Numbered from the stretch's first letter, positions 52,447 to 62,393 are shown. The stretch: DNA of 64,000 bases from Thalassotalea_F euphylliae (GCF_042682785.1 NZ_JBHUIB010000012.1:988176-1052175), one strand, 5' to 3'. Numbers and translations are program-made. Notes: generated by a model not told the origin, from the letters alone.

Positions 52447-54060
52447 TTATTGGTAGATGACTTGGTTTTTACCTTGTCGTTTTGCGTCGTAAAGTGCGCT
52501 ATCTGCGCGTTCAAATGCAGTGTGGATATTGTCGTCATCACGAATATTGGTTACACCAATAGAGGTGGTGATGTTGACCTTATTATTTTTAAATTTAAAC
52601 GGTAGTTTTGAAATGTAAGTACGCGCAGAGTTGAGTAGTTCCATTACTTTATCTTTGCTTAAGTGGTTAAAAACAATGACAAACTCTTCACCGCCATAAC
52701 GAGCAATAAAAGTGTCGCCGCCGATTTTTTTACTGAGCATTGACGCAATTACTTGCAAGGTTTTGTCACCAGCGGTGTGTCCATAGGTGTCATTAATCTG
52801 TTTAAAGTCATCAACATCGATGACCGCAATGGCTAATTCGAAAGCTTTGTGGTGATAACGTACCATTTGCTTTGCAAAATATTCATCAAATGCTGCACGG
52901 TTGTTGAGTTTGGTTAAGCCGTCCGTCAACGACTTCTTTTGTTGCTCTTCAATGCGTTTTTCAAACTGCTGACACTGATTCTCTAGTGTCGCTACACGCT
53001 CTTGCATCGCTTGTAGTTGCGCTCTTAGTTCAATGAAATATTTTTCTTCTGTCGCGTTTTTTTCTTCGATTTTATCGGCAATTTGTTCAAACTTTTCGCC
53101 CAGCAAGTCTGTGCTGCCACTCAGTGTTTCTGAAGTTTCCACCATATGGGCAACGTCAGATAGCTTCGCGCTGAGTTCCTGATTAATTTTGTTGGTTTTT
53201 GTTCTATGCGCATCTGTTTCTGAAATCGTATTTTTTACAGAAAACTGAACTTTTGCGAGAGCTTCTGACAGTGATGTTAAAAAGTGTTTTGCACTTTTAC
53301 GCTCATATTCCATATCAACCATGACTATCTGGAATACTTCGAGAATTACCTCGAGTAAAGCGTTGGTTTCACTGGTTTCTGTACCAATTTTCAGTTTTAC
53401 GCGGTCTAGCTTAGCCTGCTGTTTTTCAGATAACTTGAGTGAGCTTAAGATCACCGTAATTTTTTTGATATAAGGCGTAATATCAGCGCCAGTATCTGCC
53501 GAACCAGACTTCTTATCTGCACTACGTGTTTGAACGTTAATATCGTCTTTCGCTGCGATAACTTCCGCGTAAATCGACAATAGTTCACTCAACTTAGGTA
53601 AGTATTGTACAAGTGCGTCTTTACTTTCAGTGTTGTTAGTTAGCAGTTCTCGCAGAGTGCGTCTGGCTTGTGCGGGTATACCTTTTGCTTTTTGTAACAA
53701 GGTGCCTGCATCGTGAAACTCTTTATGCAAGTCGCGAATGTTACGCTCGTTCTTTGTGGTTTGCTGTTGAAGGAGTTTGGAAATTCGCTCAAGTTCATCT
53801 TCAATGTCTGACATTGGCGCTGACTTCTTCAGCAAAGCGCGCAAGTTAGCAAGACGATTATCCAGCTCTAAGTCCAAACCTTTGCAAAGTTGAGAAAGCT
53901 TGGTAATAAAGTCGATTAAAAGGTGAGAACGTTTAGAAAAATCTTCTTCAAGTTCGGCACGCGCACTAATTGCAGCAGTTAACTTCTTTTTTAGTGCTTC
54001 TAGTTGTTGTTGCGGCGTGACTAATTCACTCATACAGCTGAAAATCCCTATTTGACTCAC
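52447..54060 (-). CDS. GGDEF-domain diguanylate cyclase with long coiled-coil N-terminus
   Basis: Would make cyclic di-GMP. The first ~365 residues are helical coiled coil without membrane segments, so it is cytoplasmic. The C-terminal domain has LTDGLTKLNNRAAFDEYF and the active-site RYGGEEFVIVF. A canonical RxxD inhibitory site upstream is not evident. No start problem: the ATG at 54028 (MSELVTPQQQ) is an alternative that removes ten residues. Confidence 0.92.
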   Translation of the reverse strand: MSQIGIFSCMSELVTPQQQLEALKKKLTAAISARAELEEDFSKRSHLLIDFITKLSQLCKGLDLELDNRLANLRALLKKSAPMSDIEDELERISKLLQQQTTKNERNIRDLHKEFHDAGTLLQKAKGIPAQARRTLRELLTNNTESKDALVQYLPKLSELLSIYAEVIAAKDDINVQTRSADKKSGSADTGADITPYIKKITVILSSLKLSEKQQAKLDRVKLKIGTETSETNALLEVILEVFQIVMVDMEYERKSAKHFLTSLSEALAKVQFSVKNTISETDAHRTKTNKINQELSAKLSDVAHMVETSETLSGSTDLLGEKFEQIADKIEEKNATEEKYFIELRAQLQAMQERVATLENQCQQFEKRIEEQQKKSLTDGLTKLNNRAAFDEYFAKQMVRYHHKAFELAIAVIDVDDFKQINDTYGHTAGDKTLQVIASMLSKKIGGDTFIARYGGEEFVIVFNHLSKDKVMELLNSARTYISKLPFKFKNNKVNITTSIGVTNIRDDDNIHTAFERADSALYDAKRQGKNQVIYQ

Positions 54061-54257
54061 ATAGTTACAGACAAAGTTATAAGTAAAGAAAGAAAAATCT
54101 CCTGATTACTTTCACTGTATAACAGAAATGTAAATAACACTAATGCTATCGGCAGAAAAATGTAAGCAGTTGCTCAGCTGTTGATTTTTTCAGATGTGTT
54201 GCATGGTAATTGTGTTTGTAATCAGTAAACTGTTGGTATTGTTGAATAATACATTAG

Positions 54258-56051
54258 GTGCTGATGCGGGCCATGACCTCTCATTTGACCAAACTTTCTT
54301 TATCATTTTTTGCCGCTTTCAATTTTTCAGCGATTGCTGATGTTAAAGTTCATATCGACTTGATGGAAGCTGAGCACCACTATGCTCATGTCAAACTGGA
54401 TTTACCTGATACGGACCAAGAGTTTATCGATTTAAAATTACCTACTTGGCGCACTGGTCGTTACGAAATATTAAATTTAGCAAATGGCATTCGAGAGTTC
54501 TCAGTAAATGACGACGATTTGCATTGGCAAAAAATAGATAAAGACACGTGGCGAATTTCAGGGGATTTATCTGATGGCTTAGAGGTTGCCTATCAAGTGT
54601 ATGCGAACCAGTTGGCTTATCGCTCAAGACATGTAGATGATAGTCACGCCTTCATCGACGCTTCGAGTGTTGTAATGTATACGGATGAAACTCGGGATGA
54701 TAAGCATATTATTCAACTGAAAGTACCAAAAAAGTGGCGCAGTGTTTCAGGGTTAAAAAGTGGTCGTAAAAAACATCAATTTATTGCATCTGATTATGAT
54801 GTGTTAGTCGACTCTCCCATCGAAACCGGTGTTAACAGCTTTCATGAGTTTCGAGTTGATGGACGCGATTATGAATTGGTTATTTGGGGGAAGGGCAATT
54901 ACAACGAAGCGCAAATGGTGAAGGATCTGAAAGCCTTGGTTGCGCAGGGCGACACGATTTGGTCAGATTATCCATTCTCTCGATATGTGTTTATGGTGCA
55001 CGCAACCACAGGTGTCCGAGGTGCAACAGAGCATTTGAATTCGACAATTATTCAACGAGATCGCTATACTTTTAACACTCGCAAAGACTATCTTAGCTTT
55101 CTTGCCACGGCAGCGCATGAATTTGTGCATACCTGGAATGTAAAGCAATATCGACCACAAGGGCTGGTGCCATACAATTACCAGTCTGAAAACTATTCTA
55201 ATCTCTTGTGGCTTGCAGAGGGATCCACAAGCTATCTTCAGTATCAACTACTGATGCGTGGAGAAATCATGACCGCGAAAGAATGGATGGAGCACCTAAG
55301 CGGTAGAGTCAATAGCTATATGCGTAAGCCGGGTCGTGATAGCCAGTCGATTGCAGAGGCAAGCTTTGATAAATGGATCAGTGAATCAGGTGATTACAGC
55401 ACCAACCATAGCGTTAGCATTTATTCAGAGGGATTCTTGGTGTCTTGGATGTTGGATATTGATATTCTCGACACTACAGGAATGGAAAAGAGCTATAGAG
55501 ACGTGCATCAAGCGCTATATGAAAAACATAGCATTCCAAAAACGTTTGACGACAAAGATGTCCGCACTATTCTTCGTGGCATTACAGGTAAAGACTACCA
55601 AGCGTTTTGGCAGAAAAATATTGATGGACATGCCAAGCCTGATTTTGATGAATTGCTGGCCAAAGTTGGTTTAAAAATCTCGTACGGTAAAAGTGATAAA
55701 ACAAAATCTTGGACAGGGATAAAAACCAAACCTCATGATAATGGTTTAATTATATCGGCAGTTGAAAAAAACAGCCCAGGATGGAAGGCAGGCTTAACAA
55801 CAGATGACATTATTATTGCTGTTGACGGCCTGCGAATGAAAGACAAAGATCTTACAAAACGGTTAGCGAATTTCTCACCTGAAGATAACGTTGAGTTTAC
55901 CGTGTTTCGTAGAGATGTTTTAACGAAGAAAAAGGTGACATTGGGCGCATTACCTGCGGGTAAATTGAAAATTGTGCCGATCAAGGAAGCAAGCGATCAG
56001 CAAAAATCCATGTTCAAATCATGGACAGGGTTGTCACTACCAGAAGCATAG
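54258..56051 (+). CDS. M61-family glycyl aminopeptidase with PDZ domain
   Basis: A 597-residue exported metallopeptidase: signal peptide, N-terminal M61 domain, catalytic HEFVHTWNVKQYRP with the third ligand in WLAEGSTSY. A C-terminal PDZ domain (IISAVEKNSPGWKAGLTTDDIIIAVDG) completes it. Common in Alteromonadales. A bidirectional terminator separates it from queF. Confidence 0.93.
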   Translation: MLMRAMTSHLTKLSLSFFAAFNFSAIADVKVHIDLMEAEHHYAHVKLDLPDTDQEFIDLKLPTWRTGRYEILNLANGIREFSVNDDDLHWQKIDKDTWRISGDLSDGLEVAYQVYANQLAYRSRHVDDSHAFIDASSVVMYTDETRDDKHIIQLKVPKKWRSVSGLKSGRKKHQFIASDYDVLVDSPIETGVNSFHEFRVDGRDYELVIWGKGNYNEAQMVKDLKALVAQGDTIWSDYPFSRYVFMVHATTGVRGATEHLNSTIIQRDRYTFNTRKDYLSFLATAAHEFVHTWNVKQYRPQGLVPYNYQSENYSNLLWLAEGSTSYLQYQLLMRGEIMTAKEWMEHLSGRVNSYMRKPGRDSQSIAEASFDKWISESGDYSTNHSVSIYSEGFLVSWMLDIDILDTTGMEKSYRDVHQALYEKHSIPKTFDDKDVRTILRGITGKDYQAFWQKNIDGHAKPDFDELLAKVGLKISYGKSDKTKSWTGIKTKPHDNGLIISAVEKNSPGWKAGLTTDDIIIAVDGLRMKDKDLTKRLANFSPEDNVEFTVFRRDVLTKKKVTLGALPAGKLKIVPIKEASDQQKSMFKSWTGLSLPEA

Positions 56052-56079
56052 CCATTGCATATTTTACCTTTCGTTAGCT

Positions 56080-56106
56080 AAAAAAGCGGCTTTATGCCGC
56101 TTTTTT
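56080..56106. terminator. Bidirectional terminator
   Basis: AAAAAAGCGGC / GCCGCTTTTTT with loop TTTAT, between the M61 peptidase gene and the convergent queF gene. Confidence 0.9.
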
Positions 56107-56133
56107 AGTGGTAGTGTACTTTAACGAACTTAT

Positions 56134-56985
56134 TTATTGCCTTAATGTTCTTGATGCTGGCGCTTTTTGTTGATGAGAGCTTCTAAACGGATTGATATCT
56201 AAACCACCGCGGCGTGTGTAACGGGCATATACCGACAGGTTTTCAGGTTTACAGTGTGTTTGAATATCGCAGTAGAGACGCTCAACACATTGTTCATGGA
56301 ATTCATTGTGCTCTCTAAAAGAGACAATATATTGAAGTAGCTTTTCCTGATTAATCGGCTTTCCCGTATACGAAATATAGACGCTTGCCCAATCTGGTTG
56401 GTTGGTGATCAAACAGTTAGATTTTAGCAAATGACTCACTAAAGTTTGTGAGACATTTTTATCATCGTCATTTATCGCATTAATTAGCAATGCTGGTTGA
56501 TAATCATAGGTGGTAATGTCCACATCAAGATCATCAATGCAATGAGCATCAGGGTGATTGATTTCAAGGCTTGGGCAATCATCAACTGCAAATAAGTTTA
56601 CCTCTGCTGCTGCGCCACTCACCGCCGATAAATCATTTGCCAATGCTGCTTGAACATGAGAAATGTCTTCAAATTTGGTTTGGTTATAGCTGTTTAGATA
56701 AAGCTTGAAAGATTTAGACTCTATTAAGTTGTCGCTTGTGCACGGAAATTTAAATTCGGCTACGGCTACTTGTGGCTTACCTTTGGGGTTAAGCCAAGAC
56801 AACTCGTAACCATACCAAACGTCTTCACCTGTAAATGGCAGGTTCGCCTGGTCAATAGTAAGGTCATCTCGGTTTAGCTTTCTTGGAACACCTTGCAATA
56901 AACTTGGATCGTATTTATTGCTGTACTCAGTTGCTTTTCCAAGCGTTAAGCCGTGTAATAGATCACTGTCTTGATATTTCGCCAT
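56134..56985 (-). CDS. queF: NADPH-dependent 7-cyano-7-deazaguanine reductase
   Basis: Reduces preQ0 to preQ1 in queuosine biosynthesis. The 283-residue bacterial long form has the QueF motif ESKSFKLYLNSYNQT. The catalytic Cys lies in the FKFPCTSDN region and a second homologous half follows. It is divergent from syd, as in E. coli. Confidence 0.95.
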   Translation of the reverse strand: MAKYQDSDLLHGLTLGKATEYSNKYDPSLLQGVPRKLNRDDLTIDQANLPFTGEDVWYGYELSWLNPKGKPQVAVAEFKFPCTSDNLIESKSFKLYLNSYNQTKFEDISHVQAALANDLSAVSGAAAEVNLFAVDDCPSLEINHPDAHCIDDLDVDITTYDYQPALLINAINDDDKNVSQTLVSHLLKSNCLITNQPDWASVYISYTGKPINQEKLLQYIVSFREHNEFHEQCVERLYCDIQTHCKPENLSVYARYTRRGGLDINPFRSSHQQKAPASRTLRQ

Positions 56986-57039
56986 ATTTTTTGTTTTTCA
57001 ATAACTCTTGGCCTGTATTTTATAGGAATTCCATACGCA

Positions 57040-57600
57040 ATGACACGTTCACCTAGCTCAGTTGAAACCGCGATAGAGCATTTTTTAACGCAATTTGTTG
57101 AACAATTTAAAGAGAAGCACCAACATTTACCCGTTGTTGAGGCTGATGAACAATGGGTTTCACCATGTGAACAAGGAAAATACTCGGAAGAAGCCAACTA
57201 CTGGCAGCCTAAAAGAGCGGATGGGCTAAGTTTTGATAATGTAGAGCAAGCGCTAGAGCTAACACTACATGATTCAATCAAGCAGTATTTTACCTGCTTC
57301 TATGCCGAAAGTGTTGATGCAGAATGTGAAGAAGGGCGATTGAGTCTGTTGTTTCCATGGAATCAAGATGATTTTGCAAGGCTTCAAGAAAACATCATTG
57401 GGCACATATTGATGAAGCGGAAACTGAAGCAGTCAGAAACGGTTTTCTTTGCCGTCACCGACCAAGAAGATTTTATTGTGTCTATTGAAAATGAAACCGG
57501 CGCAGTATGGGTTGAGCAAGTAGGGAAAGCACCACACAAAAAATTAAGCGACAGCCTTGCGAACTTCATTCAGCAACTTACGCCAGTTATCTACGATTAG
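57040..57600 (+). CDS. syd: SecY-interacting protein Syd
   Basis: A cytoplasmic protein that binds SecY and may check translocon assembly. Its 186 residues start at the ATG at 57040; the frame is open to 56971, but that part would be a spurious hydrophobic leader overlapping the queF start region. Family features WVSPCEQG and LFPWNQDDFARLQENIIGH are present. The queF/syd divergent pair is conserved. Confidence 0.92.
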   Translation: MTRSPSSVETAIEHFLTQFVEQFKEKHQHLPVVEADEQWVSPCEQGKYSEEANYWQPKRADGLSFDNVEQALELTLHDSIKQYFTCFYAESVDAECEEGRLSLLFPWNQDDFARLQENIIGHILMKRKLKQSETVFFAVTDQEDFIVSIENETGAVWVEQVGKAPHKKLSDSLANFIQQLTPVIYD

Positions 57601-57606
57601 ACAGCC

Positions 57607-57918
57607 TTACTTTCGACTGTCTAAAGTCTTTTCTATTGCTACAAGGCGCGTTTTTACCTCTATTAGCTCTTGCTGCAATGGCGCAAGAGCACGTTTGAGT
57701 ATCTCTTCCAGGTCACTCGTTTGTGACCCTGTATCTGCGGCGGTTTGTTCAGGTATTGCTGTGTTCTCGGGCTGATGCTGCCAAGTCTTTAATACGCTAA
57801 TAATTGTAGGTAGTGGAGCTGCACCAGAAAGCTTGGCTTTAACTTTGGCTACAGTCGGCGTACCACCTTGGTTTGCGATTTGGTTAGCGATGGCGATAAT
57901 TTCAGCTTTAATAGTCAT
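57607..57918 (-). CDS. Small KfrA_N-like DNA-binding protein
   Basis: A 103-residue protein whose first ~50 residues follow the KfrA N-terminal pattern (IANQIANQGGTPTVAKVKAKL ... PTIISVLKTW). A Glu/Gln-rich linker and a C-terminal coiled coil follow. KfrA-type proteins bind DNA and multimerise, but this short chromosomal form has no known role. Convergent with syd, 6 bp apart. Confidence 0.65.
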   Translation of the reverse strand: MTIKAEIIAIANQIANQGGTPTVAKVKAKLSGAAPLPTIISVLKTWQHQPENTAIPEQTAADTGSQTSDLEEILKRALAPLQQELIEVKTRLVAIEKTLDSRK

Positions 57919-58086
57919 ATTGGTAAATCAAGTAGGGTAATTCACACATTTTAGTAAATTTCACTACTCAGATACAGAGTAAAAACTAACAAAAACTTAC
58001 TAAATCTATAAAAAACAATGGGTTAAAAAGTTGGTTTAAAGATTGCTGAAACAACTTTGTAACAAACTCATAAGGAAATTCAAAAA

Positions 58087-58455
58087 ATGAAAAAGTCTCT
58101 AATTGCATTAATCGTAGCGGCACCATTAACTATGGGCCTAACTGGCTGTGTTGTTTCGGTAGGTGGTGACGATGACGGTCACTACAGTTATGACTTAAAC
58201 GATCGTGAATACGAGAACCGTAAAAAAATAGCGCGACTTCAAGTGAATAGCAGCTTTGGTGATGTTCAAAGCCTATTAGGTGTTGCAGACTTTAATGAAG
58301 TTTATCAAAAAGAAAATGAAAACGTTCAGGTACTTTATTACCGCACTAACCGTAAACATAAAGATGGAATTACAACGAAAGATGAATGTACGCCGCTTAT
58401 TTTCAAAAATGGCATGTTAGTAAGCTGGGGTGAAAAAGCATACGCAATGCTTTAA
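58087..58455 (+). CDS. DUF3192 family lipoprotein
   Basis: A 122-residue lipoprotein: signal peptide with lipobox LTGC, then the DUF3192 domain (NSSFGDVQSLLGVADFNE ... VLYYRTNRKHKDGITTKDECTPLIFKNGMLVSWG). It is a paralogue of the protein at 49727-50110, which has a membrane helix instead of a lipobox. AAGGAAA precedes the ATG. Confidence 0.85.
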   Translation: MKKSLIALIVAAPLTMGLTGCVVSVGGDDDGHYSYDLNDREYENRKKIARLQVNSSFGDVQSLLGVADFNEVYQKENENVQVLYYRTNRKHKDGITTKDECTPLIFKNGMLVSWGEKAYAML

Positions 58456-58479
58456 ACGTCTCCATATTTCGAGTAAATA

Positions 58480-58506
58480 AAAACCTGGCAACTGTCAGGT
58501 TTTTTT
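58480..58506 (+). terminator. Rho-independent terminator after the DUF3192 lipoprotein gene
   Basis: AAACCTG / CAGGTTT stem followed by a run of T, about 25 bp past the stop. Confidence 0.85.
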
Positions 58507-58956
58507 GTGCTGATTTTCAAGGTATACAATATGAAAATTTTGTTGGTGCAGGATAAGAACATAGCATTTTACTCCTGCAGCTTAATTGGCACTTTAGATT
58601 ATTGCGTCTTGGATGAAGCGAGCTTCTATGTCATTTCAAATAGATATTGCTGCTAATGCTATTGATATTGTTAAGTCGTTAATTTAGTTAATAAAAATTA
58701 AAAGCATCTGCTACTGATTTTCTAACCTAAGTTGTGTAAATGGGTTAATGATGTTGTGAACTGACGTGATCATTGCATATTTCTAGCGAGCTTTAGTTAG
58801 TTTTCATCGCGTAAATATAGACACAAAAAATCGCCGATTGATTGTTTATTGACCTTTTTCCAATCGACCTGTTATGGTGAGCAACGATAATAATAAATAT
58901 AAACAAAAAGTGAATAAAACACGTACTGTGAAATGTTTACTCATGGGGGCTAGTTT
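58507..58956. other. Long intergenic region before the acetyltransferase gene
   Basis: About 450 bp. A 41-codon frame at 58531 has no supporting ribosome binding site and is not called. Near the 3' end a sigma70-like promoter is visible; otherwise I see nothing definite. Confidence 0.45.
58849..58878 (+). promoter_or_regulatory. Promoter of the acetyltransferase gene
   Basis: TTGACC and TATGGT are spaced 18 bp, about 80 bp before the start codon. Confidence 0.5.
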
Positions 58957-59592
58957 ATGACGGAAACGGCAACAACGTCTGATAATGTAGAGATCAGAGC
59001 AACCTACCTTGCCGCAGAAGACTTAAAGTTAGCGGCTTCATTGTTGTACCAAGCGTACCATGATGATCCGGTGTTTCTAGAGATCTTTAATGGCGATAAA
59101 GAAGATTACGAACAACGTTTACGCGCATCAATTCGTGAAGAGTTAGGTGTGTTTTGGCAAGCCAAACAACCCATGGTGGGTTTGTATTTAGGCGAGGCAA
59201 TGGTCGGGGTTGCATGTTTAAATAGCCCTGATGATGGTATTGGATTTGAGCGATTCTGGCATTGGCGACTGAAGATGTTACTGAGTGCTGGCTATTTTTC
59301 TACCAAACAAATGATGGAAAAAGAAAAAACCATCATGGCTTCAGTACCATTGAAAAAATTCCACATGTTAAGCTTTATTGCTATTCATCCTTTGCATCAG
59401 CACCACGGTTTCGGGCATTATTTGATGGCTGCCGTAAACACTGTTCTCGATGAACATGCAGACAGTGAAGGCGTTGCTGTTTATGCGACAAACGACAAAT
59501 ATCGCGAATTTTTCAAAGATGTTGATTACGAGTTTGTTAAAGAAGTACAAGTCGGGCACGTCACTGGCGCCTTGATGGTTCATTACCGTTAG
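58957..59592 (+). CDS. GNAT-family acetyltransferase
   Basis: A 211-residue cytoplasmic protein with the acetyl-CoA-binding segment FIAIHPLHQHHGFGHYLMAAV (motif A) and a C-terminal beta strand pair. Substrate unknown. It is followed 12 bp later by the Mpo1-like gene, with which it probably forms an operon. Confidence 0.85.
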   Translation: MTETATTSDNVEIRATYLAAEDLKLAASLLYQAYHDDPVFLEIFNGDKEDYEQRLRASIREELGVFWQAKQPMVGLYLGEAMVGVACLNSPDDGIGFERFWHWRLKMLLSAGYFSTKQMMEKEKTIMASVPLKKFHMLSFIAIHPLHQHHGFGHYLMAAVNTVLDEHADSEGVAVYATNDKYREFFKDVDYEFVKEVQVGHVTGALMVHYR

Positions 59593-59604
59593 GTGAATTG
59601 TTTT

Positions 59605-59907
59605 ATGGCCAAAGAATATCAAACCTTTAAAGACTTTTATCCTTTCTACCTTTCGCAACACCAGAACAAAGTCTGCCGTGTTTTGCATTATGTTGGTAGC
59701 TTGATAGCTATTGGACTGTTAATCAGTGCGTTTTATCTAGGCAACTATTGGTTAATCTTAGGAGCACTAGTAAGCGGCTATGCATTTGCATGGGTCGGAC
59801 ACTTCTTTTTCGAAAAGAATAGACCAGCAACCTTCACGTACCCTTGGTATAGCTTTATTGGTGACTGGCAAATGCTCAAAGATGCGTTGTTTGGTAAACC
59901 TAAATAA
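59605..59907 (+). CDS. Mpo1-like (DUF962) membrane protein
   Basis: A 100-residue protein with FYLSQHQNKVCRVLHYVG, two membrane helices and WVGHFFFEKNRPATF, the marks of the DUF962/Mpo1 family. The yeast member is a dioxygenase in fatty-acid alpha-oxidation; the three conserved His here would fit a metal site. I start at the ATG at 59605 rather than the GTG four codons before. Confidence 0.85.
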   Translation: MAKEYQTFKDFYPFYLSQHQNKVCRVLHYVGSLIAIGLLISAFYLGNYWLILGALVSGYAFAWVGHFFFEKNRPATFTYPWYSFIGDWQMLKDALFGKPK

Positions 59908-59938
59908 CAACTGAAAACACATAGCCAAGAAAAGAAAG

Positions 59939-59968
59939 CGAAAAGCCAGCAATAACAGCTGGCTTTTT
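59939..59968. terminator. Bidirectional terminator
   Basis: GAAAAGCCAGC / GCTGGCTTTTTC hairpin between the Mpo1-like gene and the convergent creA gene. Confidence 0.85.
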
Positions 59969-59986
59969 CATTTGTGGAGTACCTGA

Positions 59987-60454
59987 CTAATGAGAGCTGT
60001 GTGCTTCTGCCCAGCTCCATGCCTGAGTATTGTATAGTGGCACTGTTGATAGCGCATGATGATGGCTACCATTGGTTTCCTTTGTCGAGTACGACAAGTA
60101 CATTAGCGTTTTCGTTTTGCTGTCGTATATACGACGAACTTTCAGGCTTTTAAAGAGAATACTTTTCGATTCACGAAAAATAATTTCGCCGTTTTTGGAA
60201 AGGTCAATATTCGCCATATGTTCAGGCAAAATAGAGCCTGTTTGACGACAAGCAATAGACATGTCTGACGGATCTGAAAAGTCCAAGTCAGCTTCAATAT
60301 GGCTAATGTGGCACGTAACACCAGAAATTTTGGGGTCTTGCTCAGACTTTATCACAACATCTTTAGTCGTAAACAAACCGAGGCTGACTTTACCTGCATC
60401 TTCAGAGCAGGCTGTGAGCCCAAGAACAAGCATAAGCGTAATAAGCTTTTTCAT
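59987..60454 (-). CDS. creA: CreA family lipoprotein
   Basis: A 155-residue protein with a signal peptide and lipobox-like LTACS. The CreA domain follows (DVVIKSEQDPKISGVTCHISHIE ... DPSDMSIACRQTG). The family is widespread in gammaproteobacteria and has no established function. Unlike E. coli, it is not next to creBCD. Confidence 0.88.
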   Translation of the reverse strand: MKKLITLMLVLGLTACSEDAGKVSLGLFTTKDVVIKSEQDPKISGVTCHISHIEADLDFSDPSDMSIACRQTGSILPEHMANIDLSKNGEIIFRESKSILFKSLKVRRIYDSKTKTLMYLSYSTKETNGSHHHALSTVPLYNTQAWSWAEAHSSH

Positions 60455-60689
60455 CGTATGGTTCCATCATTTATCTATATGCAATGCTGATAAGCAGCAT
60501 ATGTATTCCACTATGATGGTCAACTGAAATCAAACATTTATTGTTAATATTATTTGGTTTTCTCAACGTATAATGTGGTTAATTTATCTATCAACTATCG
60601 CTTTTGTAGATCATTATTTTCAAAAGCAGTGTATAGCTAAACATAATTAAGATACGAAAAATGAAATTATTTGGAGCGCATAAGCAGCA

Positions 60690-62393
60690 ATGAGTCATAG
60701 CAACGTAAGCAACACAAGTCCTAAAGTCACGGGCCTTTCAGAGTTGGCAAAGCATGTTGATTACTCGCTGTTAACCCAATTAAATCGAGATCCTCAGGCA
60801 ACGGACTCTGGTGAAGACCATAGCCCGAGGCAGGTCTTTTCTGGACATTATGTACCCGTAAAGCCAATACCTATTACCGCTCCTAAGTATGTGGCGCACA
60901 GCAAGCAACTGTTCAGTGAATTGGGCTTTGACGACAGCCTAGCAACAGATGCCGGTTTTACACAGCTATTTAGTGGTGACACATCTCAACTGCCTGCACC
61001 GATGAAGCCATACGGTTGGGCGACTGGCTATGCGCTATCCATTTATGGCACAGAATATACTCAACAATGTCCTTTTCGCACGGGAAATGGTTATGGCGAC
61101 GGTCGTGCTATGTCTGTTGTTGAAGGAGTCTTTAACAATAAACGTTGGGAAATGCAGCTTAAAGGTGGTGGTCCAACACCTTATTGCCGTGGCGCAGATG
61201 GCAGGGCGGTATTGCGCTCAAGTGTGCGTGAATTTTTAGCGCAGGAACATATGCATGCCTTAGGCGTAGCTACGTCACGTTCGTTAAGCCTTTACGTGTC
61301 TTCAACAGACACGGTGGAGCGTCCATGGTACTTTGAAGGTTCGCATTCCACAGACCCAGAAATTATGGTGTCTAATCCTGTTGCTATCTCTACACGTGTA
61401 GCGCCTTCATTTCTGCGAGTGGGCCAGCTTGAGTTGTTTGGTCGAAGAGCGAGAAAACAAGAGCATGACACCGCGCTTGAAGAACTTGAGCAACTGGTAC
61501 TCCATATCATAGAGCGAGAGTACACAGAAGACATTGCCAGTGATTTACCGCTAGCCGAAAAGGTATTGATGCTGGCGGAAAGCTTCAAAGAACTCCTCAC
61601 ATCTTTAGTGACAGACTGGATACGAGTTGGTTATTGCCAAGGCAACTTCAATAGTGACAACTGCTCGGTTGGGGGCTTTACTCTTGACTATGGGCCTTTT
61701 GGGTTCTGCGAAGCATTCGAGGCCTTTTTTCAACCGTGGACGGGCGGTGGTCAGCACTTCTCGTTTTTGAATCAACCCGCTGCTGCCGAGAAAAACTTTG
61801 ATATGTTTTGTTCTGCACTAAAACCATTGTTGGCGTCAACGCCAGAGTCATTAGATAAACTGGATAATATTCTTGCTGATTTTTGGCCGTTGATTGAGAT
61901 GAAAATTGAGCGCATGTGGGCATCTAAGCTTGGCCTTGAAACGTTCGATGCTGACACCTTTCGAGAGCTGATTCAGTTGATGGTAAAAACGCCAGTTGAT
62001 TACACCATGTTCTTTCGTGAACTTTCAGCGATACCTTCTGAGTTTTCGGCATTACGTGAATGTTTTTATAAACAGCCAGACCAAGAACAAGATAAGTTGT
62101 GGAACCAATGGTTTGTTAAGTGGCATGCATCAGTAATGGCAATAGGTGACATATCGTTAACCAGCCAAAAAATGAAACAAGTGAATCCTAAATATACCTG
62201 GCGAGAATGGTTAGTGGTGCCTGCGTATCAACAGGCAGCGGAAGGAGATTACTCCCTTATTCATGAACTTCAATCTGTGTTAACCAACCCATATGACGAG
62301 CAGTCTACGGAGATCGAAGAAAAATACTATAAGAAACGCCCGCTTGAGCTTTTTGGAATAGGTGGCGTTTCGCATTATAGCTGTTCTTCATAA
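60690..62393 (+). CDS. selO: Protein adenylyltransferase SelO (YdiU)
   Basis: A pseudokinase-fold enzyme that transfers AMP to proteins. The 567 residues have CPFRTGNGYGDGRA, the glycine-rich LKGGGPTPYCRGADGRAVLRSS and SDNCSVGGFTLDYGPFGF. The ending SCSS keeps Cys where some homologues have selenocysteine. Its TAA stop (62391-62393) lies inside the first bases of an attC site, so integron cassettes abut the gene exactly. Confidence 0.95.
   Translation: MSHSNVSNTSPKVTGLSELAKHVDYSLLTQLNRDPQATDSGEDHSPRQVFSGHYVPVKPIPITAPKYVAHSKQLFSELGFDDSLATDAGFTQLFSGDTSQLPAPMKPYGWATGYALSIYGTEYTQQCPFRTGNGYGDGRAMSVVEGVFNNKRWEMQLKGGGPTPYCRGADGRAVLRSSVREFLAQEHMHALGVATSRSLSLYVSSTDTVERPWYFEGSHSTDPEIMVSNPVAISTRVAPSFLRVGQLELFGRRARKQEHDTALEELEQLVLHIIEREYTEDIASDLPLAEKVLMLAESFKELLTSLVTDWIRVGYCQGNFNSDNCSVGGFTLDYGPFGFCEAFEAFFQPWTGGGQHFSFLNQPAAAEKNFDMFCSALKPLLASTPESLDKLDNILADFWPLIEMKIERMWASKLGLETFDADTFRELIQLMVKTPVDYTMFFRELSAIPSEFSALRECFYKQPDQEQDKLWNQWFVKWHASVMAIGDISLTSQKMKQVNPKYTWREWLVVPAYQQAAEGDYSLIHELQSVLTNPYDEQSTEIEEKYYKKRPLELFGIGGVSHYSCSS

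Noticed and set aside
58531..58656. Small ORF of 41 codons
   Set aside because: It has no ribosome binding site and a Cys-rich tail of chance appearance; the region is better read as a promoter region.
60690..62393. Selenocysteine in SelO
   Set aside because: The C-terminal position is an ordinary Cys codon followed by Ser-Ser and TAA; no UGA is involved.
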